DNA of 64,000 nt from Mucilaginibacter gilvus (GTDB taxonomy: Bacteria; Bacteroidota; Bacteroidia; Sphingobacteriales; Sphingobacteriaceae), in NCBI RefSeq assembly GCF_004054195.1, contig NZ_SBIW01000007.1, forward strand, positions 434,001 to 498,000. The letters run 5' to 3'. Both the position numbers and the translations under genes were made by a program. The notes beneath the pieces were generated by a model, which saw only the letters and a list, made by a program, of their open reading frames with translations, was not told where the DNA came from and searched no databases. Of the stretch, positions 51,368 to 59,735 are shown piece by piece (within the stretch, counting starts at the first letter, position 1; each line of letters starts with the position of its first letter).

Positions 51368-52540
51368 ATGCAAAACACCTTAAAAAAACCAACTTTGGCA
51401 CTGACAATTGCCGGCAGCATTTTTTTTGCGGCCTGTAATCAATCTGCCCCAAAAAGTACTATCATGAGAGACAGCACATCTACCAAAACAACGGCTTTAC
51501 CTGCCGCAACAGGCTTTGAACAAACCATCGACGGCAAAAAAACTGAGCTTTACGTTTTGAAGAATAAAAGCGGTGCCGAAGCTGCCATAACCAACTATGG
51601 CGCGCATTTGGTAAGCCTGCTGGTACCCGATAAAAATGGCAAACTAACCGATGTTATTTTAGGCTTTGATGATATAGCCGGGTTCCAAAAAGCAGGCGGC
51701 GCTTATTACGGCGCAACTATTGGCCGCTACGGCAACCGTTTGGCAAAAGCCAAATTTATATTGGATGGCAAGGAGTATAAATTGTTCGCCAACAATGGCC
51801 CAAATACATTGCACGGCGGTAAAAAAGGCTTCGATAGCATGGTTTGGGATGCCAAACAAATTGATAGCAGCTCTATTGAACTTACTTACCTGTCTAAAGA
51901 TATGGAAGAGGGTTTCCCTGGTAATTTAAAGGTTAAAGTGGTTTACACGTTAACTGATGATAACGCTGTAAAAATTACCTACGAAGCTTCTACCGACAAA
52001 AAAACGGTGGTAAACCTAACCAACCACTCGTACTTTAACCTTAACGGGCAGGGTAGTGGCACCGCGCTTAATCATGTGGTACAAATTGATGCCGATGGTT
52101 ACACCCCCGTTGATAGCATACTTATCCCAACCGGAAAAATTGAGCCGGTAAAAGGCACGCCATTTGATTTTACAACTGCTACCGCCATTGGCGCCCGGAT
52201 TGAAACAGCTAACGAGCAATTAAAATTCGGTAAGGGGTACGATCATAACTTTGTACTGAAGAAACACGATATAAGCACCCCGATAGCTAACGCTGTTGGT
52301 GATAAAAGCGGCATTAAACTGGAAGTGTTTACAGAAGAGCCTGGGTTGCAATTTTATACCGGGAACTTCATGAATGGTAGCAACACGCTAAAGGGCGGTG
52401 CAAAAGATGAGCATCGCACCGCGTTCGCAATGGAAACCCAACATTACCCGGATTCTCCGAATCAGCCGAGCTTCCCGTCTACCATGTTAAAACCCGGTGC
52501 GGTATACAAAACGGTAACTATTTACAAGTTCTCGAAGTAA
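51368..52540 (+). CDS. Aldose 1-epimerase lipoprotein (GalM family)
   Basis: A 390-aa mutarotase with a lipoprotein signal (LTIAGSIFFAAC, Cys about residue 22) followed by a Ser/Thr-rich linker. The domain shows ATIGRYGNRLAKAKF, NTLHGGKKGFDSMVW, catalytic-His context NLTNHSYFNLNGQGSG and YDHNFVLKK (Asp), with EEPGLQFYTGNFM (catalytic Glu). Export as a lipoprotein is common in Bacteroidota and suits conversion of sugars released by the GH43 enzyme encoded next to it. A terminator follows. Confidence 0.93.
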   Translation: MQNTLKKPTLALTIAGSIFFAACNQSAPKSTIMRDSTSTKTTALPAATGFEQTIDGKKTELYVLKNKSGAEAAITNYGAHLVSLLVPDKNGKLTDVILGFDDIAGFQKAGGAYYGATIGRYGNRLAKAKFILDGKEYKLFANNGPNTLHGGKKGFDSMVWDAKQIDSSSIELTYLSKDMEEGFPGNLKVKVVYTLTDDNAVKITYEASTDKKTVVNLTNHSYFNLNGQGSGTALNHVVQIDADGYTPVDSILIPTGKIEPVKGTPFDFTTATAIGARIETANEQLKFGKGYDHNFVLKKHDISTPIANAVGDKSGIKLEVFTEEPGLQFYTGNFMNGSNTLKGGAKDEHRTAFAMETQHYPDSPNQPSFPSTMLKPGAVYKTVTIYKFSK

Positions 52541-52562
52541 ACGGCCACGATTTTCAATAATC

Positions 52563-52628
52563 AAAGCGGATTTTACGAGTTTTAGAAGAGCGAACTGCAA
52601 ATCTAAATCCGTAAAATTCGCTTTTTTT
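52563..52628 (+). terminator. Repeat-derived terminator after GH43/epimerase operon
   Basis: AAAGCGGATTTTACG (52563-52577) pairs with CGTAAAATTCGCTTT (52610-52624) with one wobble, then a T-run. The left arm AGCGGATTTTACGA also occurs in the GxxExxY inverted repeat at 47672, so this terminator belongs to the same repeat family. Confidence 0.7.
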
Positions 52629-52741
52629 GTGAGCACAATCGCCTAATAATTCTACATGCTATCAACAATTCAATCGTTATCTTTGTATATGCCTCCCAAA
52701 CTGTTGCCCGGTACTATTGTTGAATTTTAACACATACGCGT

Positions 52742-53731
52742 TTGTTATTAGATAATCACGGCAGAAGAATTACTTACCTGCGCCTGGCGGTAACCGATAA
52801 GTGTAACCTGCGCTGCTTTTATTGTATGCCGGAAGAGGGCCTCAACTGGCTAAGTCGCGCCGAACTCATGACTTACGAGGAGATGCTGCGTGTTTGCGAA
52901 CTGCTGGTTAAAATGGGCATCGATAAGATCCGCATAACAGGTGGCGAACCTTTTGTACGGAAGGATATTATGCAGCTGCTAACCGCGATATCCAAACTCG
53001 ATGGTTTAAAAGAGTTAAGCTTGACCACCAATGGTGTTTTAACCGCACCGCATGTTTCGGAACTAAAGGCAATTGGTGTGCGTTCTGTAAACCTGAGTTT
53101 GGACACCCTGGATGCCGGTCGCTTTTTTGCTATCACCCGTCGCGATGAGTTTGCAAACGTGATGGATACGATGCACGAATTGCTGAAACACGACATAGAG
53201 GTGAAAATAAACACGGTTGTGATGGCCGGTAAGAATACGCAGGATATCATCCCCCTGGTGGAACTAACCAAGGCATTACCTGTAAGCGTACGCTTTATAG
53301 AAGAAATGCCCTTTAATGGCGATGGGCACAGCTACAGCGGCGCACTTTGGGATTACGTCCGCATCTTCGATGAGATCAGGAACGTTTATCCTGACATTCA
53401 AAAAATACCAGACCCGTTATATTCTACGGCTTATAATTATCAAATTCCCGGACACTCGGGCAGCATAGGCATCATTGCGGCTTACTCCCGCACATTTTGC
53501 GGTACTTGCAACCGGATCCGCATTACGCCGCAGGGAACGCTGAAGAATTGTTTATATGACGATGGCGTATTGAACATAAAAGACCTGATGCGCGACGGGA
53601 AAAGTAACACATCTATTGTAGATTCTCTGCGGGTTGCCTTTAACAGCCGGGAAAAAGACGGTTGGGCGGCCGAACGCAAGCGCAAGGAAAACCCGAACTT
53701 TCATGAATCGATGGCTACCATTGGTGGCTAA
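52742..53731 (+). CDS. moaA: GTP 3',8-cyclase MoaA
   Basis: A 329-aa radical SAM enzyme for the first step of molybdenum cofactor synthesis (GTP to 3',8-cH2GTP). N-terminal cluster cysteines are C21, C25 and C28 (CNLRCFYC). The C-terminal cluster is C253, C256 and C270 (FCGTCNRIRITP then NCLYDDG). KIRITGGEPFVRKDI and the C-terminal GG (MATIGG), needed for activity in MoaA, are present. The start is TTG 52742, leading into LLDNHGRRITYLRL, the conserved N-terminus. It is the first gene of a Moco operon, 13 nt before moeA. Confidence 0.97.
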   Translation: MLLDNHGRRITYLRLAVTDKCNLRCFYCMPEEGLNWLSRAELMTYEEMLRVCELLVKMGIDKIRITGGEPFVRKDIMQLLTAISKLDGLKELSLTTNGVLTAPHVSELKAIGVRSVNLSLDTLDAGRFFAITRRDEFANVMDTMHELLKHDIEVKINTVVMAGKNTQDIIPLVELTKALPVSVRFIEEMPFNGDGHSYSGALWDYVRIFDEIRNVYPDIQKIPDPLYSTAYNYQIPGHSGSIGIIAAYSRTFCGTCNRIRITPQGTLKNCLYDDGVLNIKDLMRDGKSNTSIVDSLRVAFNSREKDGWAAERKRKENPNFHESMATIGG

Positions 53732-53744
53732 AATACCTGAGGAT

Positions 53745-54938
53745 ATGACAACGGTAGAACAAGCCGAAAAAATAGTACTTGCCCAGCTAACAGACTACGG
53801 CACGGAAGCCGTGCCTTTTGAACAGGCCCTTGGCCAGGTATTGGCGGAGGATCTACTCGCCGACCGCGACCTGCCGCCATTCAACCGTGTAACGATGGAT
53901 GGAATTGCCATATCCTTTAAAGCGATAGAAGAGGGTATCAATACGTTTCATATCAAGGCTACGCAAGCCGCAGGCGATGAGCCGGTGGGTATTGAGGATA
54001 ATGACCTTTGCATCGAGATCATGACTGGTGCGGCCCTGCATCCTTCACTTGATACGGTTATCCGTTACGAAGATTTGGAGATCCGCAACAGCCTTGCAGC
54101 CCTAACTATCCATACTATAAAAAAAGGCCAGAACATCCATTTTAAAGGGAAAGACAAACAAGCGGGGAATGTTGTAGCTACCGCGAGCCAAAAGGTAACT
54201 CCGGCTATTATAAGTCTTGCGGCATCAGTTGGCAAAAGCGAGTTGCTGGTTAGGAAACCGCCCAGGGTAGTTGTTATTTCTTCCGGGGATGAATTGGTTG
54301 ATGTAAACGATACGCCAACAACCTACCAGATAAGGCGCTCCAATAACTATACCATCAAAGCGGCGTTAACCAACCACGGCCTGCATGCCGAGATTTTGCA
54401 CATTCCTGATAACCCGGAGATAACGCGGGAGCAGATAGCTACTTGCCTGCAAAATTACGACGTGATATTGCTAAGCGGCGGTATCAGCATGGGTAAGTTT
54501 GATTATATCCCAAAGGCTTTGGAAGAATTGCAGGTAAATAAACTGTTCCATAAGGTGGCACAACGGCCCGGCAAGCCTTTTTGGTTTGGCAGACACGATA
54601 ATGGTGCCTTGGTATTCGCGTTTCCGGGTAATCCTGTAGCTACATTTATGTGCCTGCACAGGTACTTTTTATTATGGCTGGATGCAACACTTGGTTTGCC
54701 AAGTAAAGCGCCTGTTTATGCTGTTTTAGACCGCTATTTTGATTTTCAGCCCCAACTGCAATATTTTCTGCAGGTAAAACTGAATTTTACCAATCAGGGC
54801 CAGTTGATGGCAACCCCCATAGAAGGCAACGGCTCGGGCGATTTTGCTAACTTAGCAGATACCGATGCTTTTATGGAACTACCAATGGAAACGAATGACT
54901 TTAAAAGAGGCGACGTGTACAAAGTTTGGACATTTTAG
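53745..54938 (+). CDS. moeA: Molybdopterin molybdotransferase MoeA
   Basis: A 397-aa enzyme inserting molybdate into adenylylated molybdopterin. Conserved parts are FEQALGQVLAEDLLADRDLP, FNRVTMDGIAI and GDEPVGIEDNDLCIEIMTGA, then VVVISSGDELVDVND, LLSGGISMGKFDYIP and FAFPGNPVATFMCLHRY. The ATG at 53745 begins 13 nt after moaA and is preceded by an AGGA; longer in-frame forms would overlap moaA. It belongs to the moaA-moeA-moaC-mobA-moeB run. Confidence 0.96.
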   Translation: MTTVEQAEKIVLAQLTDYGTEAVPFEQALGQVLAEDLLADRDLPPFNRVTMDGIAISFKAIEEGINTFHIKATQAAGDEPVGIEDNDLCIEIMTGAALHPSLDTVIRYEDLEIRNSLAALTIHTIKKGQNIHFKGKDKQAGNVVATASQKVTPAIISLAASVGKSELLVRKPPRVVVISSGDELVDVNDTPTTYQIRRSNNYTIKAALTNHGLHAEILHIPDNPEITREQIATCLQNYDVILLSGGISMGKFDYIPKALEELQVNKLFHKVAQRPGKPFWFGRHDNGALVFAFPGNPVATFMCLHRYFLLWLDATLGLPSKAPVYAVLDRYFDFQPQLQYFLQVKLNFTNQGQLMATPIEGNGSGDFANLADTDAFMELPMETNDFKRGDVYKVWTF

Positions 54939-55007
54939 CGATAATCAGCGAAATCAAAAAATCGGTGTAATCCAAATAATATAATCGGTGTAATCAATCA
55001 TTAATCT

Positions 55008-55487
55008 GTGGAATCAAAACTAAGTCATTTAGATAAGCAGGATAACCCTACTATGGTAGATGTATCGGCAAAGCAGCCTACCTATCGTACAGCGACAGCG
55101 CAGAGTATTGTGGTGCTGCCCGGCGAAGTTTTGCAGCATTTAACAGACGGTGAGCTGCAAACAAAAAAAGGCGCGGTGTTCCAAACGGCCATTATAGCGG
55201 GTATTATGGCGGCAAAAAAAACGGGGGATTTAATCCCGCTATGTCATCCCATCGGAATGGATAATTGCCAGGTTTACATTAAGTTAAACACAGATAATGA
55301 AGTTGTAATTGAGTGCATAGCCAGTATCACCGCCAAAACAGGTATCGAGATGGAGGCGCTTGTTGGTGCATCTATAGCGGCTTTAACGGTGTATGATATG
55401 TGCAAGGCAATGAGCCACGATATTGTGATCAAAGAAACTAAACTCATCTCAAAAACAGGAGGGAAGCGTGACTTTAAAAGAGCATAA
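55008..55487 (+). CDS. moaC: Cyclic pyranopterin monophosphate synthase MoaC
   Basis: A 159-aa enzyme converting the MoaA product to cPMP. The family core MVDVSAKQPTYRTATAQ, GIMAAKKTGDLIPLCHPIGM (with the conserved LCHP) and GIEMEALVGASIAALTVYDM, then CKAMSHDIVIKETKLISKTG are intact. Translation appears to start at GTG 55008 (MESKLSHLDK); the preceding 70 nt contain imperfect AATCGGTGTAATC repeats. Its 3' end overlaps the next gene by 20 nt. Confidence 0.96.
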   Translation: MESKLSHLDKQDNPTMVDVSAKQPTYRTATAQSIVVLPGEVLQHLTDGELQTKKGAVFQTAIIAGIMAAKKTGDLIPLCHPIGMDNCQVYIKLNTDNEVVIECIASITAKTGIEMEALVGASIAALTVYDMCKAMSHDIVIKETKLISKTGGKRDFKRA

Positions 55488-56649
55488 AAAACATACAGTC
55501 ATCGCCCGCCCCGCCAACGGAAATTTCGGCCGGAACGAATGGGCCATTTTAGGTGGGCCATGCACGGTTGTTAAAGTTTTGGCAGATCGTATCATCTCGG
55601 CCTTATCGACGAAATACCAATGCGCTTATGCCGATACCTCGCATAACGATGATTTGATCCAACTCCCTGGAAGGTTAACAAGTGGTGCAGCATTAGAATA
55701 TACCGATCAGCTTAATTTTTGCCAGTTGAATTATAAAGTGCCCTTAATCGCGTTCAAGCAGCGCCAGCTATTCGCGGAGATGGACCTGGTTTTGGTGAAC
55801 GGTAATCACCAGCAAGCCAAGGAGCAGGTTTTGATTATCGATATCAATAAAAGAGCTTCATTGCAGAAAAGAGTGGGACAACTTTCCAATGTGACCATGA
55901 TATTGCTGGCCGATAATGCCGATGAGGTTTTCGATTTTGTAAAGGATGCTGTGCCCAACTGGCGGGAATTGCCAACCTATAAATTAAACGACGGTACCGC
56001 CCAGATCATTAACTTTTTTCAGTCGAGATTACAGAGTGCCAAACCGGTATTAAATGGCCTGGTACTGGCGGGGGGCAAAAGCGCCCGCATGGGAGTAGAT
56101 AAAGGCGCGTTAAATTGGTACGGCAAAGAGCAACGCTACTATATGGCTGATCTGCTACACGATTTTTGCAGCGAAGTGTTTATTTCCTGCCGGGACGAAG
56201 ATCAGAAACAGGAGATAGATGCAGAATACGTAACGCTTACAGATACCTTCACTGGCTTAGGTCCGTATGGGGCCATACTTTCCGCCTTTCGCCAAAATCC
56301 CGAAGCAGCATGGCTGGTAATTGCCTGTGATATGCCATTAGTTGATGAGGGAATCTTACAGCATCTTACCAATAATCGCAGTGTAAAACATATCGGCACA
56401 GCTTACCACAGCGAGGTGACCAATTTCCCCGAGCCGTTAATAACCATTTGGGAACCAAAATCTTATCCGGCTTTGCTTCAATTTTTAGCGCAGGGGTATT
56501 CCTGCCCGCGCAAGGTGCTTATCAATTCGGATATTAACCTTTTACAGGTGCCCGATGCGGAGGCATTGTCGAACGTAAATACTCCCGAAGAGATGGACAG
56601 GGTAAAGCGCATTATTCATAATAAAACCGCCCAAACCGATGCATCCTGA
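55468..56649 (+). CDS. mobA: Fusion of P-loop-less MobB-like domain with MobA
   Basis: A 393-aa protein. The C-terminal half (about 195-385) is MobA, molybdenum cofactor guanylyltransferase: GLVLAGGKSARMGVDKGAL, FTGLGPYGAILSAF, VIACDMPLVDE and NVNTPEEMDRV. The N-terminal half (about 1-190) has MobB-like layout (ALSTKYQCAYADTSHNDD, MDLVLVNGNHQQAKEQVLII) but lacks the Walker A motif, so GTPase function is doubtful. The GTG at 55468 overlaps moaC by 20 nt; the 3' end overlaps moeB by 11 nt. MobA makes the guanine dinucleotide form used by FdhF-like enzymes. Confidence 0.88.
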   Translation: MTLKEHKKHTVIARPANGNFGRNEWAILGGPCTVVKVLADRIISALSTKYQCAYADTSHNDDLIQLPGRLTSGAALEYTDQLNFCQLNYKVPLIAFKQRQLFAEMDLVLVNGNHQQAKEQVLIIDINKRASLQKRVGQLSNVTMILLADNADEVFDFVKDAVPNWRELPTYKLNDGTAQIINFFQSRLQSAKPVLNGLVLAGGKSARMGVDKGALNWYGKEQRYYMADLLHDFCSEVFISCRDEDQKQEIDAEYVTLTDTFTGLGPYGAILSAFRQNPEAAWLVIACDMPLVDEGILQHLTNNRSVKHIGTAYHSEVTNFPEPLITIWEPKSYPALLQFLAQGYSCPRKVLINSDINLLQVPDAEALSNVNTPEEMDRVKRIIHNKTAQTDAS

Positions 56650-57682
56650 CCTGCAACGATATAGTTGCCAGATAGCATTGCCGGGTTTTAACGAGGCGGC
56701 ACAACAAAGGTTGAGCGATGCCAGGGTACTTATTATTGGTGCCGGGGGCTTGGGCTGCCCGGCCGCGCAATATTTGGCATCCAGCGGGGTGGGTACTTTA
56801 GGTATCGCCGATTATGATACCGTATCCGTTAGTAACCTGCACCGCCAGATCCTGTACGACCCGGATGATGCGGGTAAGCAAAAGGCGCTTATTGCCTGCG
56901 AGCGGTTATTACGACAAAATCCGGAGATCGAACTTGTACCACATGTAGATAAGATTACATCAGAAAACGTGCTGCAAGTAATTGATGATTATGATATTAT
57001 AGTGGACGGGACGGATAATTTTGAGACGCGCTATCTCATCAATGATGCGTGTGTACTACTGGGCAAACCGGTTGTTTACGGCGCTATTTACCAGTATGAG
57101 GGGCAGGTTGCGGTGTGGAATATACCAAATGAAGACAGTACCCGTACACCCAACTACCGCGACCTTTATCCAAAGGTAGATGCATCACAGATCCCCAATT
57201 GCTCGGTAGGGGGCGTTATTCCTACATTGGCGGGCATTATTGGAAGCATGCAGGCGAATGAGGTGATCAAATACATCACCCAAACAGGAGAATTACTGGC
57301 AGGGAAGGTATTGATGTTTGATGCCCACAACATGCAGAGCCGGATCATCAAGATCGGAAGCATCACAAAAACGAACATCACTACCCTTCAGCCAACCATA
57401 GAAATATCGGTTATCAACCAAAGCGATCTGCAAAAAGGACTCAATGATAAAACTATCCAACTGATCGATGTCCGTACGCTGCAAGAGCGCGACCTGTACG
57501 ACATTGGCGGCGAACATATTCCCCTGGATGAACTGGAAGAGAATCTGAATCTGCTACGGCCCGATAAGACTATAGTTTTTTATTGCGCGACAGGCAAGCG
57601 AAGCGGAGAAGCTGTTAAGCTGGTGAATAAATTAAACCCTGAGCTAAGGGCATTATCTTTAAAAGACGGTATTGGGAATTAG
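56639..57682 (+). CDS. moeB: MoeB/ThiF-type adenylyltransferase with rhodanese domain
   Basis: A 347-aa E1-like enzyme that adenylates the C-terminal glycine of MoaD. The nucleotide-binding GAGGLGCPAAQYLASSGVG, DYDTVSVSNLHRQILY and DGTDNFETRYLINDACVLLG are conserved. A C-terminal rhodanese domain (about 250-340) has active Cys in VFYCATGKRSGEA, as in MoeZ/MOCS3. The usual zinc-binding pairs are absent: the site normally CxRC reads TPNYRDLYP, and only one Cys (IPNCSVGG) remains. It overlaps the preceding gene by 11 nt and faces moaE. Confidence 0.93.
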   Translation: MHPDLQRYSCQIALPGFNEAAQQRLSDARVLIIGAGGLGCPAAQYLASSGVGTLGIADYDTVSVSNLHRQILYDPDDAGKQKALIACERLLRQNPEIELVPHVDKITSENVLQVIDDYDIIVDGTDNFETRYLINDACVLLGKPVVYGAIYQYEGQVAVWNIPNEDSTRTPNYRDLYPKVDASQIPNCSVGGVIPTLAGIIGSMQANEVIKYITQTGELLAGKVLMFDAHNMQSRIIKIGSITKTNITTLQPTIEISVINQSDLQKGLNDKTIQLIDVRTLQERDLYDIGGEHIPLDELEENLNLLRPDKTIVFYCATGKRSGEAVKLVNKLNPELRALSLKDGIGN

Positions 57683-57712
57683 TTAATGTCCTACCTGCAT
57701 CGAAATCCCACT

Positions 57713-57744
57713 AATCGTAAAAATCCGCTTAATCCCGGTTCTGA
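57713..57744. repeat. Solo copy of the GxxExxY-associated repeat
   Basis: AATCGTAAAAATCCGCTTAA.. ending CCCGGTTCTGA closely matches the right inverted repeat at 48178-48209 (AATCGCATTAATCCGCTTAA.. ending CCCGGTTCAGA). It fills most of the gap between convergent moeB and moaE, with no gene attached. Confidence 0.65.
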
Positions 57745-57746
57745 GA

Positions 57747-58166
57747 TTACGGATGCGCCGCTACCCATACCTCGCCATCCTCAAATACCTCTTTTTTCCA
57801 GATAGGCACTGTTTCTTTCAGGGTATCTATAATATAACGGCAAGCCTCAAATGCAGCTGCGCGGTGGGCTGCCGATACTGCGATAATAACCGGTATTTCG
57901 CCTACAGCTAACACGCCCGTACGGTGATGGATCAGGATCTTTTGAACCGGCCAGTTATCAAAAGCTTGTTGAGCTATCTTTTCCATCTCTTTGATAGCCA
58001 TTTGATTATAGGCTTCAAACTCAAGGCAGACTACGGTTTTACCCTTGGTCATATCCCGCACCGTCCCAATAAAAACATCTATCCCGCCTGAATGCGGCGA
58101 CATGATCCAATCTATGCAGGATTGAACATTTAACGGCTCGGTATGTATCTCTATTTGTGTGTTCAT
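57747..58166 (-). CDS. moaE: Molybdopterin synthase catalytic subunit MoaE
   Basis: A 139-aa large subunit of MPT synthase, transferring sulfur from MoaD thiocarboxylate to cPMP. Features are GGIDVFIGTVRDMTKGKTV, CLEFEAYNQMAIKEMEKIA, VLIHHRTGVLAVGE-like (ILIHHRTGVLAVGEIPV) and VPIWKKEVFEDGEVWV with the catalytic Lys. I chose the ATG at 58164-58166, 1 nt after the moaD stop; a GTG four codons upstream overlaps moaD. It forms a minus-strand pair with moaD, convergent with moeB. Confidence 0.96.
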   Translation of the reverse strand: MNTQIEIHTEPLNVQSCIDWIMSPHSGGIDVFIGTVRDMTKGKTVVCLEFEAYNQMAIKEMEKIAQQAFDNWPVQKILIHHRTGVLAVGEIPVIIAVSAAHRAAAFEACRYIIDTLKETVPIWKKEVFEDGEVWVAAHP

Positions 58167-58167
58167 T

Positions 58168-58410
58168 TTATCCTCCACTTACCGGTGGTATAACGGCTAT
58201 TTCATCATGCTCTGTAATTAAGCCTGCATCATCGGCATATTCGTTATTAACAGCCACCATGTAGCTGGCTAACTGTTTTAAACGGGGGTAAGCGGTTTCT
58301 AATTGCGTTTTCAGCTGCTTGGTCGTAGCATTTTCATCCAGCTCGATACTAATGGTACTTCCCCCAAAAATATCCTTGGCTATGCCGAAAGCGAGTATTT
58401 TGATATTCAT
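58168..58410 (-). CDS. moaD: Molybdopterin synthase small subunit MoaD
   Basis: An 80-aa beta-grasp ubiquitin-like sulfur carrier. It ends in the essential Gly-Gly (VIPPVSGG), the site of adenylation by MoeB and thiocarboxylation. The start ATG (58408-58410) gives MNIKILAFGIAKDIFGG, the conserved N-terminus; upstream extension is not family-like. moaE follows after 1 nt. fdhD is divergent on the other side. Confidence 0.95.
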   Translation of the reverse strand: MNIKILAFGIAKDIFGGSTISIELDENATTKQLKTQLETAYPRLKQLASYMVAVNNEYADDAGLITEHDEIAVIPPVSGG

Positions 58411-58516
58411 CATAACAGGATGCAAATATGCAACAATCTTGTTTATAAGAAGAAATACGCCCATTGGTTGTTTCAAATAACAGAACAAACCCATCCGCTA
58501 AATTGTATATTTGATT

Positions 58517-59395
58517 ATGGCTGTCAATGCTATTTTAAAAATACCCGTAACCACTATAACCAAGGGCGAAAGCGAGGAGCATACCGACGCTATAGCTATT
58601 GAAGAACCTTTGGAGATCCGCTTAGCGCACGGCCCGGGAGTTGCGCGCAAAGTGCAGAACATTTCTGTAACCATGCGCACGCCGGGCAACGATGCAGAAC
58701 TTGCCTGCGGATTTTTATTTACGGAAGGGGTTATCAAAAACGTATCCGACATTAAAAATGCCGAACATTGCTTTATCGCCTGCGCCGAAAACCGCGAGAA
58801 TGTGATCCAGGTGAGTCTTGCCGAAAATGTTGTTCCGAACCTGCAAAATACCGAACGTAATTTTTATACCACATCAAGCTGCGGGGTTTGCGGCAAGGGT
58901 TCTATTAATGCCATTCGTACCATTAGTAACTACGCCGCGTACGACTTGGAAACAGACGCTATAATTGCTGATGTGTTAACGTCCTTACCCGCTAAGCTCC
59001 ATCAGCAGCAAAAAGTATTTGCCGATACGGGGGGGCTTCATGCATCCGCATTATTCAATCTTGATGGCGAATTACTATTAGTTAGGGAGGATGTGGGCAG
59101 GCATAATGCTTTGGATAAGCTGATAGGCGCTACACTACTTCAAAACTTGCTGCCCTTAAATAATTGTATTTTACTACTAAGTGGTCGCGCCAGTTTTGAA
59201 TTGGTGCAAAAGGCGGCCATGGCCGGCATTCATATCATTGCGGCGGTTGGCGCGCCATCAAGCCTCGCTGTGCAGTTGGCCAAAGAATTTAATATAACGC
59301 TTGCCGGTTTTCTGCGCGGGCAACGCTTTAATATCTATACCGTGCCCCGTCGCATTTTAGCAATAACAAATAGAGAACATGAAAATTCGTATTAA
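58517..59395 (+). CDS. fdhD: Formate dehydrogenase accessory sulfurtransferase FdhD
   Basis: A 292-aa protein that carries sulfur from a cysteine desulfurase to the molybdenum cofactor of FdhF-type enzymes. Family motifs are EEPLEIRLAHGP, MRTPGNDAELACGFLFTEGV and the catalytic SSCGVCGKGSI with two Cys. LFNLDGELLLVREDVGRHNA and GRASFELVQKAAMAGI follow. The ATG at 58517 is preferred over TTG 58511. It overlaps the next gene by 17 nt and clusters with the FdhF-like enzyme it should serve. Confidence 0.96.
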   Translation: MAVNAILKIPVTTITKGESEEHTDAIAIEEPLEIRLAHGPGVARKVQNISVTMRTPGNDAELACGFLFTEGVIKNVSDIKNAEHCFIACAENRENVIQVSLAENVVPNLQNTERNFYTTSSCGVCGKGSINAIRTISNYAAYDLETDAIIADVLTSLPAKLHQQQKVFADTGGLHASALFNLDGELLLVREDVGRHNALDKLIGATLLQNLLPLNNCILLLSGRASFELVQKAAMAGIHIIAAVGAPSSLAVQLAKEFNITLAGFLRGQRFNIYTVPRRILAITNREHENSY

Positions 59396-59735
59396 AAGTG
59401 GATCGGTAAGATACCGGCTCACCCGGAGTGAGGTTGCACTTTTTGAGAAAGAAGGTGTAGTAAAGGGAATTGTGGAAATAGGTGAAAACGCCCTGATTTA
59501 CACCTTGCAACGCGCAGCGGAAGAACAACTATCAGCATCCTTCAAAAACAATATGATCACCTTACTAATGCCAGAAAATATGGCGGACGAATGGATAAGT
59601 ACTGACCAAGTAGGCTTTGCCGGCAAAGATGGGGGACTTCATCTGTTAATAGAAAAAGATTTTACCTGTTTAGATAACGTGGACGAAGATCAAAGCGATA
59701 ATTATCCAAACCCTTTAGCGCAGAATAGGTCATGA
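59379..59735 (+). CDS. DUF7009-type small protein between fdhD and fdhF
   Basis: A 118-aa cytoplasmic protein beginning MKIRIKSGSVRYRLTRSEVA. The body is a beta-rich fold (LIYTLQRAAEEQLSASFKNN, ITLLMPENMADEWIST) with an acidic C-terminus. It resembles the DUF7009 family found next to molybdoenzyme genes in Bacteroidota; the family name is from memory. It overlaps fdhD by 17 nt and the FdhF gene by 4 nt, so all three are translationally coupled. A chaperone or assembly role is plausible by context only. Confidence 0.82.
   Translation: MKIRIKSGSVRYRLTRSEVALFEKEGVVKGIVEIGENALIYTLQRAAEEQLSASFKNNMITLLMPENMADEWISTDQVGFAGKDGGLHLLIEKDFTCLDNVDEDQSDNYPNPLAQNRS

Noticed and set aside
52630..52741. Moco riboswitch before moaA
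   Set aside because: No matching structured leader; the gap after the terminator is AT-rich and short.
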